Assembly: GCA_044229535.1 (NCBI GenBank)
Contig: JBGASU010000001.1
Coordinates: 124,001 to 188,000, forward strand
Reading direction: 5' to 3'
Length of the DNA stretch: 64,000 bases
Source of the DNA: CAZLFQ01 sp044229535
GTDB lineage: Bacteria > Pseudomonadota > Alphaproteobacteria > Rickettsiales > Midichloriaceae
Shown here piece by piece: positions 17,393-26,764 of this stretch. The notes under the pieces are model-generated. The model was given only the letters and a program-made list of their open reading frames with translations, was not told the DNA's origin and ran no database searches. The translations under genes were made by a program, and so were the position numbers. Every line of letters starts with the position of its first letter. Positions within the stretch are counted from its first letter, which is position 1.

Positions 17393-17896
17393 TTAAGTTT
17401 CACTCCAGCTAGTTAAATTTTCTATCAAATCTATTCTTAGCTGATCTGGGCACAAAGTTTGAGCATGGTGGTAAAACTCATAGCCCAAATACAAAACACA
17501 CATTGGAAGAATATATGCATCTGCAGTTTCGTATAAGTAACGAGCTGCAGTGTACAACCCAGTGCACGATGCGGTTGTAATGCCAATGAAATTGACTAAA
17601 GTTGAGATGTCGTAATCTTCAGCGTCTTCACAATCGTTAAATGCCTTTAATGATTTTATTAAATTAACTTCAGTATCTGTATGAGAATTCTGCAACTCTC
17701 GCTCTAGATTATCCGCGAAATTAATAAAAAAAGTATCATGCTTTGTATATCGGATGCAGTTTATATATGATCCATCAACAGATATAAAATAAGGTACGTA
17801 TGGTTTTTGAATATAATAACTCCCATATGTTTTTTTGCATTCGGCCATGACTTTTATTGTAAATTTGGCCTCTTTTTTAAGTTGTTCTATCGTCAT
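17393..17896 (-). CDS. Hypothetical protein with C-terminal hydrophobic region
   Basis: 167 aa. The N-terminal part is soluble and rich in Lys, Tyr and Asp; from about residue 105 there are two hydrophobic stretches (LVNFIGITTASCTGLYTAA and AYILPMCVLYLGYEF). It is convergent with ccoG, with one base between the stops. The protein ends DLIENLTSWSET. No family was recognised. The size and hydrophobic pair recall the 199-aa protein at 41.8 kb, but I could not align them convincingly. Confidence 0.55.
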   Translation of the reverse strand: MTIEQLKKEAKFTIKVMAECKKTYGSYYIQKPYVPYFISVDGSYINCIRYTKHDTFFINFADNLERELQNSHTDTEVNLIKSLKAFNDCEDAEDYDISTLVNFIGITTASCTGLYTAARYLYETADAYILPMCVLYLGYEFYHHAQTLCPDQLRIDLIENLTSWSET

Positions 17897-17980
17897 GCTC
17901 TATCCTCAAATTATCTATTCTTTCTTGCAATGTAGGGCTTTAAGGGTTATAAATGATTAATCATAACCATATATTTTATC

Positions 17981-18241
17981 ATGGCAAAAGAAGAAGTTTT
18001 AGAGTTTAAAGGAAAAGTATTGGAGTTGCTTCCAAATGCAACATTCAGAATTGAGTTGGAGAATGGGCATAAGATTATTGCTTATACATCAGGAAAGATG
18101 CGAAAAAATAGGATCCGCGTTTTAGTAGGAGATGATGTGACAGTTGAAATGACTCCTTACGATCTTTCTAAGGGAAGAGTGACTCATCGTCATAAAGAGT
18201 TGCCTTTTGGTGCTGCTCCTGAGACTCCTCCACAAGCTTAA
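17981..18241 (+). CDS. infA: Translation initiation factor IF-1
   Basis: 86 aa, an OB-fold protein that binds the 30S A site during initiation. The family pattern is visible in VLELLPNATFRIELENGHKI, AYTSGKMRKNRIRVLVGDDV and VEMTPYDLSKGRVTHR. The C-terminus has an extension of about 15 residues (HKELPFGAAPETPPQA), commonly seen in alphaproteobacterial IF-1. It is 5 nt upstream of maf; infA-maf adjacency is a usual alphaproteobacterial arrangement. Confidence 0.95.
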   Translation: MAKEEVLEFKGKVLELLPNATFRIELENGHKIIAYTSGKMRKNRIRVLVGDDVTVEMTPYDLSKGRVTHRHKELPFGAAPETPPQA

Positions 18242-18246
18242 TTTAT

Positions 18247-18819
18247 ATGAAGAAATTAATTTTAGCGTCGGCTTCGCCTAGAAGAGTAGCGCTGCTGAAG
18301 CAGATTGGCTATGTGCCCGATATAATTTGCCCTGCTGATATTGACGAAACACCTCTGAAAAAAGAAAATCCTGTAGCGCATGTTAAGCGCTTAGCTTTTG
18401 AAAAAGCAAAGGTCGTGCATAATAAATACCCAGAAGATGTTGTTCTAGCAGGGGATACTATTGTGTTGGTTGGTAGACAGATACTTGGCAAGCCTGTAGA
18501 TGCGGTAGAGGCTGAGAGATTTTTAAAAAAACTATCAGGCCGAAGGCATAGAGTCATATCTGGAATATGTATCCTTCATAAAGATAAAAAAGTCTTAAAA
18601 GTTGTGACTACTATTCTTAAATTCAAAAGACTTACCCAAGCTGAGGTTGATTTTTTGATTGAATCTAAGGAATGGGAGGATAAATCAGGTGCTTATATGA
18701 TACAAGGTATTGCTGGTGGCTTTGTAGAGTGGATTAATGGCTCGGTTACTAATGTCATAGGATTATCTTTGTACGAAACTAGTAATTTGCTTAGATCCTT
18801 TGGTTTTTTGCCCAAGTGA
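18247..18819 (+). CDS. maf: Maf-like nucleoside triphosphate pyrophosphatase
   Basis: 190 aa. The Maf/HAM1-type house-cleaning phosphatase hydrolyses non-canonical or modified NTPs. The signature ASASPRR (8-14), the VVLAGDTIVLVGRQILGKP block, the SGRRHRVISG block and KSGAYMIQGIAGGFV all match the family. It is in an operon with infA. Which subfamily (dTTP/UTP or m7GTP) it belongs to cannot be decided by eye. Confidence 0.92.
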   Translation: MKKLILASASPRRVALLKQIGYVPDIICPADIDETPLKKENPVAHVKRLAFEKAKVVHNKYPEDVVLAGDTIVLVGRQILGKPVDAVEAERFLKKLSGRRHRVISGICILHKDKKVLKVVTTILKFKRLTQAEVDFLIESKEWEDKSGAYMIQGIAGGFVEWINGSVTNVIGLSLYETSNLLRSFGFLPK

Positions 18820-18886
18820 TAACTTCATTGCTGAAATTAACTTTTAAATATGATAGTTTTATTTGAAATGAATTTCGGATTTAAAT

Positions 18887-21800
18887 ATGAGTGGAAGTGC
18901 AGGCGAACTATCAATATTGATGAGATCTAGAAAGTTTTTGCCACTTTTTATATGTCAATTTTTAGGAGCATTCGGTGATAACCTAGTTAGAACCGCATTT
19001 GCAGCGCTGCTTGCTTTTAAGGCTGCGGATCTTTCTGAAACTTCTAGATCAATCATGATTACTCTATCTATGGGGTTATTTATGATGCCGTTTATTATTT
19101 TATCAGCAACTGGGGGGAAAATTGCTGATAAGTTTAATAAGTCAGTGCTGATTAGGTGGATCAAATTTGCTTCGATATTTGTTGGGTTATTATCAATATT
19201 TGGTTTTTATTTGCAAAGCTACACTTTGATAATGATTTCTATATTCCTACTAGGAATCGCGACAACTTTTTTTGGCCCAGTAAAATATAGTATTCTTCCA
19301 GATCATCTTGAAAAAGAAGATCTAATAGTTGCAAACGGAGCTATAGAAGCTGGAACTTTTATGGCAATTTTAATGGGTATTATAATTGGCGGGATTTTAA
19401 TATCTACCGAGTCTAATTCTATGCATCCAGTAGCCATTGCTATTTTCATAACATTCATCGGTGGTTACGTATCTAGCTTGTTTATACCATCAACTGAAGT
19501 TGCATCTGAAAAAGCTATCATAAGATGGAATATTTTTTCTGAAACCAAGCAATGTCTTAGAACTTCTAAGGAAGATAGAGATCTTTTTCTATCGATTATG
19601 GGAATTTCTTGGTTCTGGCTGATTGGCGGCGTTTTTATGTCGCAAATGCCAAGTTTTACTAAAGAGGCACTAAGCGGAGATAAGTCGGTTTATATACTTT
19701 TGCTGTCTATTTTTTCTATTGGTACAGGTGTTGGATCAATATTCTGTAACAGTTTATTGAAAGGTCGTATTGAAACAAGATATGTCCCAATATCGATATT
19801 ATTCATGACATTCTCAGTATTTGCGCTTTGGTATACAAGCTCATTTTTTGATGAAAAAGCAACCGCTTTAGGTGGTATTCACTACTTCCTTTCTAGTTTA
19901 AAAGGTATCCTTGTATGCTTTGAAATTTTCTTTATTTCATTCTTTGGAGGTATTTATATAGTTCCACTCTACGCGTTTATGCAAATTAGAGCTAAGAAAA
20001 CGCATAGATCTAGAATTATTGCAGCAAATAATATCTATAATGCAGTATTTATGGTACTTGCCAGCATTGTTGCAATAGCTTTGTTATCTTTAGGAGTGAC
20101 TGTTTCCAGTTTGATTTTGCTATTGGCAGTAATCAATTTTTTAACAGCAGTGTATATCTGTAAAATTCTTCCAGATACAGTAATTAGAAATATAATGCAA
20201 ACTATCTTCAGTATACTTCACAGAGTTGAAGTGGTGGGAATGGAGAATTACTATAAAGCTGGAGATAGAGTTTTAATTGTAGCAAACCACGCTTCTTTCA
20301 TCGATCCGCCACTTATAGCTGCGTACTTACCAAAACAACTTGTATTTGCTATTGATTATAATATTGCTAGATCTTGGTGGATTAGACCGTTTTTATCTTA
20401 TTTAAGGGCATTCCCAATCGATCCTACAAACCCAATGGCAACTAAAACTTTAATTGAGCAATTAAAGCAGGATAAGCACGTTGTAATTTTTCCAGAAGGT
20501 AGGATTACAGTAACAGGTTCGCTGATGAAGATATATGAAGGCCCAGGGATGATAGCTGATAAAGCTGGCGCAAAGCTATTGCCTGTTAGGATTGATGGCC
20601 CTCAATATAGCCCATTTTCTAGGCTACATGGGAAAGTTAGAATGAAGCTGTTCCCTAAGGTAAAAATCACAATAATGGAGCCACAAACTTTTGATGTTCC
20701 TAAAGAAATAATCGGTCGTGAGCGCAGGCATTTAATAGGTAATAAGTTATATGACATCATGTCTCAGATGATGTTTGAAGGGAGTGAAAATAAACTTACA
20801 TTATTTGAATCTTTAATAGAAGCAACTGAACAGCACGGCCCTAAACATGTCGTGGTAGAAGATGTAGATCGTAATAGTTTGACCTATAAAAAAATTCTAT
20901 TAGGTAGCTTTTTACTAGGATTTAAAATACAGCAGAAAACCCAGATAGGAGAGAGAGTGGGGATACTCTTGCCTAATGCCGCAGGTTCAGCAGTAACATT
21001 TTTTGCGTGTTTAGCTTATGGCAGGACACCAGCTATGTTGAACTTTTCAACAGGTAGTAAAAATATGATTTCTTCTTGTAAAGCTTCACTTATTAGCGTG
21101 GTATATACCTCAAGAAGGTTTATCAATAAAGCAGATTTTTATCACATTGTTGCAGCTCTTGAGGAGGCTGGTATACAAGTTATCTACTTGGAGGATGTTA
21201 GAGCGAAATTTGGTATAGTTGATAAACTTTGGGGATTAATGGCGGCTACATTCCCACGTCACTTCTATAAAATTTGTAATAAAAATATAATGCCTAAATC
21301 CGATGATCCTGCAGTTATTCTGTATACTTCTGGTTCTGAGGGAACCCCAAAAGGTGTGGTATTAAGTCATGCCAATATTCAGGCCAATATTAAGCAAGCT
21401 GCATCGCGAGTTGATTTTACTTCATCAGATAAAGTGTTTAATGCTCTGCCAATATTCCATTCATTTGGTTTAACAGGCGGGTTTTTATTGCCAGTATTGT
21501 CTGGAGTTAAGACGTTTTTCTATCCATCTCCATTGCATTATAGGATTATTCCAGAGATGGTTTATGGTTCAAACTGCACGATCATGTTTGGTACAGACAC
21601 ATTTTTAACTGGTTACGCAAAGTTTGCTCATCCTTATGATTTCTATAGCATACGCTATATCTTTGCGGGCGCTGAAAAATTACGTGATGAAACCAGAAAA
21701 GTATATATGGAAAAATTTGGTATAAGAATATTTGAAGGGTACGGTGCTACTGAAGCTTCTCCGATAATTTCCGTAAATACACCAATGCATTATAAAGTTG

Positions 21801-22390
21801 GAACTGTAGGGAGAATGATGCCTAATATGAAATATCATTTAGAGAAAATCCCAGGTATTGAGGAGGGCGGCAAGCTTATAGTTTCTGGGCCAAATATAAT
21901 GATTGGCTATCTTAAAACCGATAAACCAGGAGTGATCCAGAAGCCTGAGTACGAGATCAACGGTAAGGTGAAAAAAGGTTGGTATGATACTGGTGATATT
22001 GTAAGTGTAGATAAGCATAATTATGTTAGTATTTTAGGGCGTTATAAACGTTTTGCTAAAATTGGTGGTGAGATGATTTCTCTAGCTGCAGTTGAAGAAA
22101 TTACTCAATCTTTATGGCCAGAAAAAATGCATGGTGTTGTTAATATACCTCATGATAAAAAAGGCGAGACCTTAATTCTATTTACTACAGAAGAAAAGGC
22201 AAATCGTGAAGACTTGATGAAGCATATCAAGCAAGCAGGTATGACAGAATTATTTTGCCCAAAGGTTATTCACCATATGAAAGAATTGCCATTATTAGGT
22301 GCGGGTAAAATAGACTTTATGAAACTTAAAGAATTGGCGGTTGAATTATCTAAAAAAGATAAGGATTTAAATAAAGAAGATGATGAATAA
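18887..22390 (+). CDS. aas: MFS / acyltransferase / acyl-ACP ligase fusion
   Basis: 1167 aa, three modules. Residues about 1-430 form an MFS-type transporter (LplT-like) with about 12 helices. Residues about 435-640 form a PlsC-type acyltransferase with the HX4D motif (H468, D473 in VANHASFIDPP) and the FPEGRITVTG motif. Residues about 660-1150 form an AMP-binding ligase with YTSGSEGTPKGVVLSH from Y813. This is the LplT-Aas lysophospholipid flipping and reacylation system joined in one chain, as known in several proteobacteria. It probably scavenges and repairs lysophospholipids or incorporates fatty acids, which would suit a host-dependent bacterium. The stop region overlaps the next gene's start. 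Confidence 0.9.
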   Translation: MSGSAGELSILMRSRKFLPLFICQFLGAFGDNLVRTAFAALLAFKAADLSETSRSIMITLSMGLFMMPFIILSATGGKIADKFNKSVLIRWIKFASIFVGLLSIFGFYLQSYTLIMISIFLLGIATTFFGPVKYSILPDHLEKEDLIVANGAIEAGTFMAILMGIIIGGILISTESNSMHPVAIAIFITFIGGYVSSLFIPSTEVASEKAIIRWNIFSETKQCLRTSKEDRDLFLSIMGISWFWLIGGVFMSQMPSFTKEALSGDKSVYILLLSIFSIGTGVGSIFCNSLLKGRIETRYVPISILFMTFSVFALWYTSSFFDEKATALGGIHYFLSSLKGILVCFEIFFISFFGGIYIVPLYAFMQIRAKKTHRSRIIAANNIYNAVFMVLASIVAIALLSLGVTVSSLILLLAVINFLTAVYICKILPDTVIRNIMQTIFSILHRVEVVGMENYYKAGDRVLIVANHASFIDPPLIAAYLPKQLVFAIDYNIARSWWIRPFLSYLRAFPIDPTNPMATKTLIEQLKQDKHVVIFPEGRITVTGSLMKIYEGPGMIADKAGAKLLPVRIDGPQYSPFSRLHGKVRMKLFPKVKITIMEPQTFDVPKEIIGRERRHLIGNKLYDIMSQMMFEGSENKLTLFESLIEATEQHGPKHVVVEDVDRNSLTYKKILLGSFLLGFKIQQKTQIGERVGILLPNAAGSAVTFFACLAYGRTPAMLNFSTGSKNMISSCKASLISVVYTSRRFINKADFYHIVAALEEAGIQVIYLEDVRAKFGIVDKLWGLMAATFPRHFYKICNKNIMPKSDDPAVILYTSGSEGTPKGVVLSHANIQANIKQAASRVDFTSSDKVFNALPIFHSFGLTGGFLLPVLSGVKTFFYPSPLHYRIIPEMVYGSNCTIMFGTDTFLTGYAKFAHPYDFYSIRYIFAGAEKLRDETRKVYMEKFGIRIFEGYGATEASPIISVNTPMHYKVGTVGRMMPNMKYHLEKIPGIEEGGKLIVSGPNIMIGYLKTDKPGVIQKPEYEINGKVKKGWYDTGDIVSVDKHNYVSILGRYKRFAKIGGEMISLAAVEEITQSLWPEKMHGVVNIPHDKKGETLILFTTEEKANREDLMKHIKQAGMTELFCPKVIHHMKELPLLGAGKIDFMKLKELAVELSKKDKDLNKEDDE

Positions 22391-23363
22391 AATACCAAAA
22401 ATATGGGTTCTTACTGACAATAGAGCTGGAAATTCTAAGCAGGCTGTTGCACTTGCCGAAATTTTGGGATTCCCATATAAGGTTAAAAAACTTAAATATA
22501 CTTTCCTAGCGAAATTACCAAATTTTCTAAAAGTTGGTTTTATGGGGATCGCGAAGGAATCTATGAAAAATTTAAGAGGCAAGCCTGATATAGTTATTTC
22601 TGCAGGGCGTAGAACGGCTAGCGTAGCTTTGGCGATAAAAAAGAAAACAGGAGCTAAGATATTGCAAATTATGCATCCAGGTTTATCTTTGCATAACGTG
22701 GATGTTTTAATATTGCCTCATCATGATCGCAAACCTAAAGACAAACATCTGACAAAGACAATTTTTGTTCATGGGGCTTTGACGCATACAGATTCTGATT
22801 TTATAAAAGATCAAGCAAGTATGTGGGAAGAAAAATTTTCTTATTTACCAAAGCCACATATTGCTGTGCTATTGGGTGGGAAATCTAAAAACACCAACTT
22901 TACTAAAATTAATGCAAAAGCTTTGGTTAGGTTGTTATTGAGGATGGCTAGTAAAACTGGTGGCTCGCTATTGATTACCTCAAGTCGTAGAACACCAAAG
23001 CCATCTCTAGACGTTATGGAAAATGCATTATTGGCTCAGCAAGATATTCCATTTTTTATTCATGATTTCTATGAAGAATCGGCGATCAATCCATATTTTG
23101 CTTTATTAGGAATAGCAGATGAGATAGTGGTGACTGGTGATTCAGTTTCAATGTGTTCAGAAGCGGTGCAAACAATGAAGCCAGTATATGTATTTGCTGA
23201 AGCAAATATGATAGGTAAAAAACACAAAAAATATATAGACTATTTGTTCCAAAAAGGTGTAGCTTCGCCTTTGTTTGAAAACCATAAGTCATTTAATCCA
23301 AAAGCAAGTTCAAGTAATTTGGCTCTAAAAAATAGGATTATGGCTGTTCTAAAAAGTTTGTGA
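22380..23363 (+). CDS. ELM1/DUF1022 family protein
   Basis: 327 aa (an ATG at 22383 is one codon later and equally possible). It belongs to the mitochondrial-fission ELM1-like family found in plants and alphaproteobacteria: IWVLTDNRAGNSKQAVALAE at the N-terminus, KPDIVISAGRRTASVALAIKK, QIMHPGLSLHNVDVLILPHHD, VLLGGKSKN, LLITSSRRTP and VTGDSVSMCSEAVQTMKPVYVF. The fold is expected to be GT-B-like. The bacterial role is unsettled and may be in envelope biogenesis. Its start overlaps the aas-like gene by 11 nt, so the two are probably coupled; this fits a lipid or envelope role. Confidence 0.85.
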   Translation: MMNKIPKIWVLTDNRAGNSKQAVALAEILGFPYKVKKLKYTFLAKLPNFLKVGFMGIAKESMKNLRGKPDIVISAGRRTASVALAIKKKTGAKILQIMHPGLSLHNVDVLILPHHDRKPKDKHLTKTIFVHGALTHTDSDFIKDQASMWEEKFSYLPKPHIAVLLGGKSKNTNFTKINAKALVRLLLRMASKTGGSLLITSSRRTPKPSLDVMENALLAQQDIPFFIHDFYEESAINPYFALLGIADEIVVTGDSVSMCSEAVQTMKPVYVFAEANMIGKKHKKYIDYLFQKGVASPLFENHKSFNPKASSSNLALKNRIMAVLKSL

Positions 23364-23371
23364 GGTAATTT

Positions 23372-23605
23372 ATGTTATTTAAAATTATGGATTTAAATGA
23401 GCTTGAATGTTCAAGTGCATTGTCTAGTGTTTGCGACTTTGTTTGTAGTTATTTTAAAGTCATAATTGATATTTGCCAAGAAGCATCTAATACCCCAATG
23501 CTTTCTCATAGAGATAATTCCATGGTTACTATAGGCGGTAATGGTGTAGTTGTGAATAGAAGGGTAAGGGAATCAATAGATTGTAGTCCTATGGTAGGAG
23601 GGTGA
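23372..23605 (+). CDS. Small hypothetical protein (77 aa)
   Basis: Starts 8 nt after the ELM1-like gene with GAGGT about 6 nt before the ATG, so translation is plausible. It is cysteine-rich in the first half (CSSALSSVCDFVCSYFKVII), followed by a polar tail ending CSPMVGG. No family was recognised. It could be a real lineage-specific small protein or a chance frame. Confidence 0.4.
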   Translation: MLFKIMDLNELECSSALSSVCDFVCSYFKVIIDICQEASNTPMLSHRDNSMVTIGGNGVVVNRRVRESIDCSPMVGG

Positions 23606-23643
23606 AATTGAGCGGTATTTAGCTTATTTGTGTCCAATAAAAA

Positions 23644-23672
23644 TTGACAAAAGACAAATTTAGGGTTACAAT
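23644..23672 (+). promoter_or_regulatory. Sigma-70-type promoter for acpP
   Basis: TTGACA at 23644-23649 and TACAAT at 23667-23672 with exactly 17 nt between them. This is a near-consensus promoter, giving a leader of about 80 nt before the acpP ATG at 23757. It fits the high expression expected of acyl carrier protein. Confidence 0.75.
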
Positions 23673-23756
23673 TACCGAGCTTGATTGAAAAAGAAATTTA
23701 GTCGTTAATTCTATGAATTGGCGGCTTTTTAATTGAAAAACACAAATGGAGTTAAT

Positions 23757-24002
23757 ATGAGTGAAATTCAGACTCGCGTTGTTAAGCTTGTTGCTGAACA
23801 TTTAGATGTAGATCCTTCTAAAGTTCAGTCTGAATCTAGATTTCAAGAAGATCTAGGTGCAGATAGTTTAGACCAAGTTGAAATGGTTATGGCTTTTGAA
23901 GAGGCGTTCAGCATTGAAATCCCAGACAGTGCCGCTGAAAAAATCGTTAAAGTTAGTGATGCAGTAAAGTTCATAGAAGAACAAACTAAAAAAGCTGCGT
24001 AA
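23757..24002 (+). CDS. acpP: Acyl carrier protein
   Basis: 81 aa. Carries growing acyl chains on a phosphopantetheine arm attached to S37 in the DSL motif (EDLGADSLDQVEMVMAFEE). The start is the ATG at 23757, which has GGAG 5-6 nt upstream; an in-frame TTG further upstream would add residues with no family counterpart. Helices, acidic character and length are all normal. It is followed 19 nt later by fabF, the standard arrangement. Confidence 0.97.
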   Translation: MSEIQTRVVKLVAEHLDVDPSKVQSESRFQEDLGADSLDQVEMVMAFEEAFSIEIPDSAAEKIVKVSDAVKFIEEQTKKAA

Positions 24003-24021
24003 TTTTCCTATAAAAAATCTT

Positions 24022-25275
24022 ATGAGAAGAGTAGTAGTCACAGGTATTGGTTTAGTAACCCCGCTTGGAGCTACTACGTCTTCGTCATGGGAAAATCTAA
24101 TAGAAGGTAAGTCTGGAATCAGGCAGATTCCAGCCGAAATGTTTGATACATCTGATTTGGCTACTAAAATTGCTGGAGTTGTGCCTGATTTTGACTTGGA
24201 GCAGTATATTCCAAGTAAGGATCAGCGTAAAATGGATAAGTTTATTCATTTTGCTATCGCGGCAGCTGATCAAGCCGTTGCCGATGCTAATTGGTCGCCG
24301 ACTAGTGCGGATGAGCAGTTTAGGACTGGTGTTATGATAGGGTCTGGAATCGGTGGTTTATCTACTATTGAAGAAAATACTATAATTTTAAAAGAAAAAG
24401 GGCCACGTAGACTTAGCCCGTTTTTCATTCCAGCAAGCCTAATTAATTTGGCTTCAGGGCATGTATCAATTAAACATGGATTCAAAGGACCAAATCATTC
24501 AGTGGTAACTGCTTGTTCTACAGGTGCGCATGCCATAGGCGATGCCGCGAGGATCATAGCTTGTGGTGATGCTGATGTTATGGTTGCTGGCGGTGCTGAA
24601 GGTGCTGTTTGCAGACTTGGTATAGCAGGGTTTAATGCGTGTAGAGCATTGTCTACATCATTTAATGATACGCCAGAGAAAGCATCTAGACCTTGGGACG
24701 AGGCTAGAGATGGTTTTGTTATGGGAGAAGGTGCAGGCGTTTTAGTTCTGGAAGAATATGAGCATGCCGTTGCGCGCGGCGCTAAAATTTACGCTGAAAT
24801 AGTTGGTTATGGACTTTCTGGGGATGCGCATCATATTACTGCTCCAGCCGAAGATGGTGATGGCGGCTATAGAGCTATGAAAATGGCGGTTGATAAAGCT
24901 GGAATAAAGCCAGAGCAGATTGATTACATCAACGCTCATGGTACATCTACGCCACTTGGCGATATAATCGAATTGACTGCTGTTAAAAATTTATTAGGAG
25001 ATGCAAGTAAGACTGTCTCAATGTCTTCCACTAAGTCTGCTATTGGTCACTTATTGGGTGCTGCTGGTAGTGTTGAAGCCGCGTTTACAGTTCTTGCGAT
25101 TCAAAATGGTATAATGCCACCGACATTAAATTTAGAAAATCCATCTGAAGGGTGCGATATAGACTTGGTTCCAACTAAAGCCAAGAAAAAAGAAATAATG
25201 TATGCTTTGTCAAATTCATTTGGATTCGGTGGAACAAACGCTTCTTTGTTGTTCAAAAAAGTTAATAATCTTTAG
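24022..25275 (+). CDS. fabF: 3-oxoacyl-ACP synthase II
   Basis: 417 aa. Condenses malonyl-ACP with acyl-ACP in fatty acid elongation. The catalytic Cys165 is in SVVTACSTGAHAIGDAA; the two catalytic histidines are in NAHGTSTPLGD (about residue 305) and IGHLLGAAGSVEA (about residue 341); the C-terminal NSFGFGGTNASL loop is intact. It forms an operon with acpP, and its last 4 nt overlap the convergent GNAT gene. Confidence 0.97.
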   Translation: MRRVVVTGIGLVTPLGATTSSSWENLIEGKSGIRQIPAEMFDTSDLATKIAGVVPDFDLEQYIPSKDQRKMDKFIHFAIAAADQAVADANWSPTSADEQFRTGVMIGSGIGGLSTIEENTIILKEKGPRRLSPFFIPASLINLASGHVSIKHGFKGPNHSVVTACSTGAHAIGDAARIIACGDADVMVAGGAEGAVCRLGIAGFNACRALSTSFNDTPEKASRPWDEARDGFVMGEGAGVLVLEEYEHAVARGAKIYAEIVGYGLSGDAHHITAPAEDGDGGYRAMKMAVDKAGIKPEQIDYINAHGTSTPLGDIIELTAVKNLLGDASKTVSMSSTKSAIGHLLGAAGSVEAAFTVLAIQNGIMPPTLNLENPSEGCDIDLVPTKAKKKEIMYALSNSFGFGGTNASLLFKKVNNL

Positions 25276-25964
25276 AAATTTTCGTCTAGAAAAGATTTTT
25301 TATCAGATGTATTGCTGCGTTTTGGCTCTGATTTTCCTAAAGTTTCACCAGAATCTTTAATCCATTGTACGTTTAACTCAGGTAGTTGTTCCGGACTGGA
25401 AATTTTGAATATTTTAATTTGTTTGTGTTTTATTAAATGAATTCCTTGAAGTTTAAAGTTCATTTTTTTTGCAGCTACTTCACTTGTATAGTTCCCAACA
25501 ATGCAAGATATACTGAATTCACTAATCCCAGCTACTTCAAATCCATATCTGAGAATGGCATTTATAGCATTAATAAACTCTTCACCTGAATTTCCACCTT
25601 CTCTACACCAATAGCCAAGATTTGTGGTCATAGTTGAATAGTTTGTATCGTAAAAACTGCACATACCTAAAAATGTTTCGTTTTTATATACTGAAAAATG
25701 GTATGCTTCTTTTCTTTCGGCTTGATAATAAAATTTCTGGCTGATTTTATCTGCGTCTTCTAATTTTGGCTTTTCATCTACCCATGGTAGCCACATTTTT
25801 AAGTCCTTTAAAGACTCTTTTACTGTATTGTTCACTATGGTTTTATCTTGAGTTAGAAGTGGGCGAATTATTAGATCATTTGTTAAAATAAGGAATGGTA
25901 GAGCAAGTTGTTGTTCTACGTCTGCAATCTTAGCTACCGCTTGTTCGTTGTAATTATTTGTCAT
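25272..25964 (-). CDS. GNAT acetyltransferase (RimJ/RimL-like)
   Basis: 230 aa. The fold is suggested by LILTNDLIIRPLLTQD at the start of the domain, then the strand NETFLGMCSFYD, the NLGYWCREGGNSGEEFINA helix region, and the ISCIVGNYTSEVAAKKMNFKLQG block, which fits N-acetyltransferases that modify ribosomal protein N-termini or small amines. It has an extra basic/acidic tail of about 30 residues. It is convergent with fabF with a 4-nt overlap. Substrate unknown. Confidence 0.75.
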   Translation of the reverse strand: MTNNYNEQAVAKIADVEQQLALPFLILTNDLIIRPLLTQDKTIVNNTVKESLKDLKMWLPWVDEKPKLEDADKISQKFYYQAERKEAYHFSVYKNETFLGMCSFYDTNYSTMTTNLGYWCREGGNSGEEFINAINAILRYGFEVAGISEFSISCIVGNYTSEVAAKKMNFKLQGIHLIKHKQIKIFKISSPEQLPELNVQWIKDSGETLGKSEPKRSNTSDKKSFLDENF

Positions 25965-26088
25965 GCTCTCTACCTAGGTTCTTGTTTAAGTGTATCAATA
26001 CCTTATAGTTTGACAAACATTTTTTCGTTTATTGCTAAAAACTAATGTTTCAGATATAATCTTTTTGAATAAATTATTAGGTATATTT

Positions 26089-26421
26089 ATGTTAGATATT
26101 ATTAATTCAGCTCTAGCCCAAGAAGCGGTTTCTACAGCTGCTAAACAGCCTTCTATAATTGCAAGTATGGCTCCACTTTTGCTGATATTTGCTGTGTTTT
26201 ATTTCTTTATTATCCGCCCGCAACAAAGAAAATTGAGAGATCATCAAGATTTATTAAATGGAATATCTAAAGGAGATAAAGTTGTGACATCTGGTGGAAT
26301 ATATGGTTCTGTAGCTAGGCTAGATAACGAAGAAAATCTTCTAGAGCTTGAAATAGCTGATAAAATACAGATCAAGATTCGTAAAGAAGCAATCGCTGAA
26401 GTTATAAAACCTAAGAGTTAA
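26089..26421 (+). CDS. yajC: Preprotein translocase accessory subunit YajC
   Basis: 110 aa from the ATG at 26089, which has AGG upstream; an in-frame alternative at 26032 would add 19 residues that do not fit the family. A single TM helix (about 24-46, APLLLIFAVFYFFIIRP) is followed by QQRKLRDHQDLLNGISKGDKV and VVTSGGIYG, the hallmark of YajC. It associates with SecDF-YidC. secD/secF are not adjacent here; a ferredoxin gene follows 3 nt later. Confidence 0.92.
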   Translation: MLDIINSALAQEAVSTAAKQPSIIASMAPLLLIFAVFYFFIIRPQQRKLRDHQDLLNGISKGDKVVTSGGIYGSVARLDNEENLLELEIADKIQIKIRKEAIAEVIKPKS

Positions 26422-26424
26422 CTG

Positions 26425-26763
26425 ATGCCAAAGATCATTTTTTTAGATAGTGATGGGAAATCTAAAAGTTTTGAAGTGCCTGTGGGAATTTCAGTACTAG
26501 AGGCTGCGCATCAAAACGATATTAGCCTAGAAGGTGCTTGCGAAGGATCATTGGCGTGCTCGACATGTCATGTTATAGTTTCTGATGAATTCTATGGTAA
26601 ACTTCCCAAGGCAAGAGATGAGGAAGAAGATATGCTTGACCTTGCTTTTGGCTTAACTCATACTTCAAGGTTAGGATGTCAGATAATTATGACAGATGAA
26701 TTAGATGGGCTGACAGTAAAGTTGCCCTCAGCAACGAGAAATATGATGGTTGATAAGAAATAA
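26425..26763 (+). CDS. fdx: 2Fe-2S ferredoxin, ISC/adrenodoxin type
   Basis: 112 aa. The four cluster ligands are C39, C45, C48 (EGACEGSLACSTCHV) and C85 (RLGCQI), with the spacing of adrenodoxin-type ferredoxins that donate electrons in iron-sulfur cluster assembly. It overlaps no partner isc genes, lying instead between yajC and nuoA, with only 1 nt between its stop and the nuoA ATG. Confidence 0.95.
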   Translation: MPKIIFLDSDGKSKSFEVPVGISVLEAAHQNDISLEGACEGSLACSTCHVIVSDEFYGKLPKARDEEEDMLDLAFGLTHTSRLGCQIIMTDELDGLTVKLPSATRNMMVDKK

Positions 26764-26764
26764 T

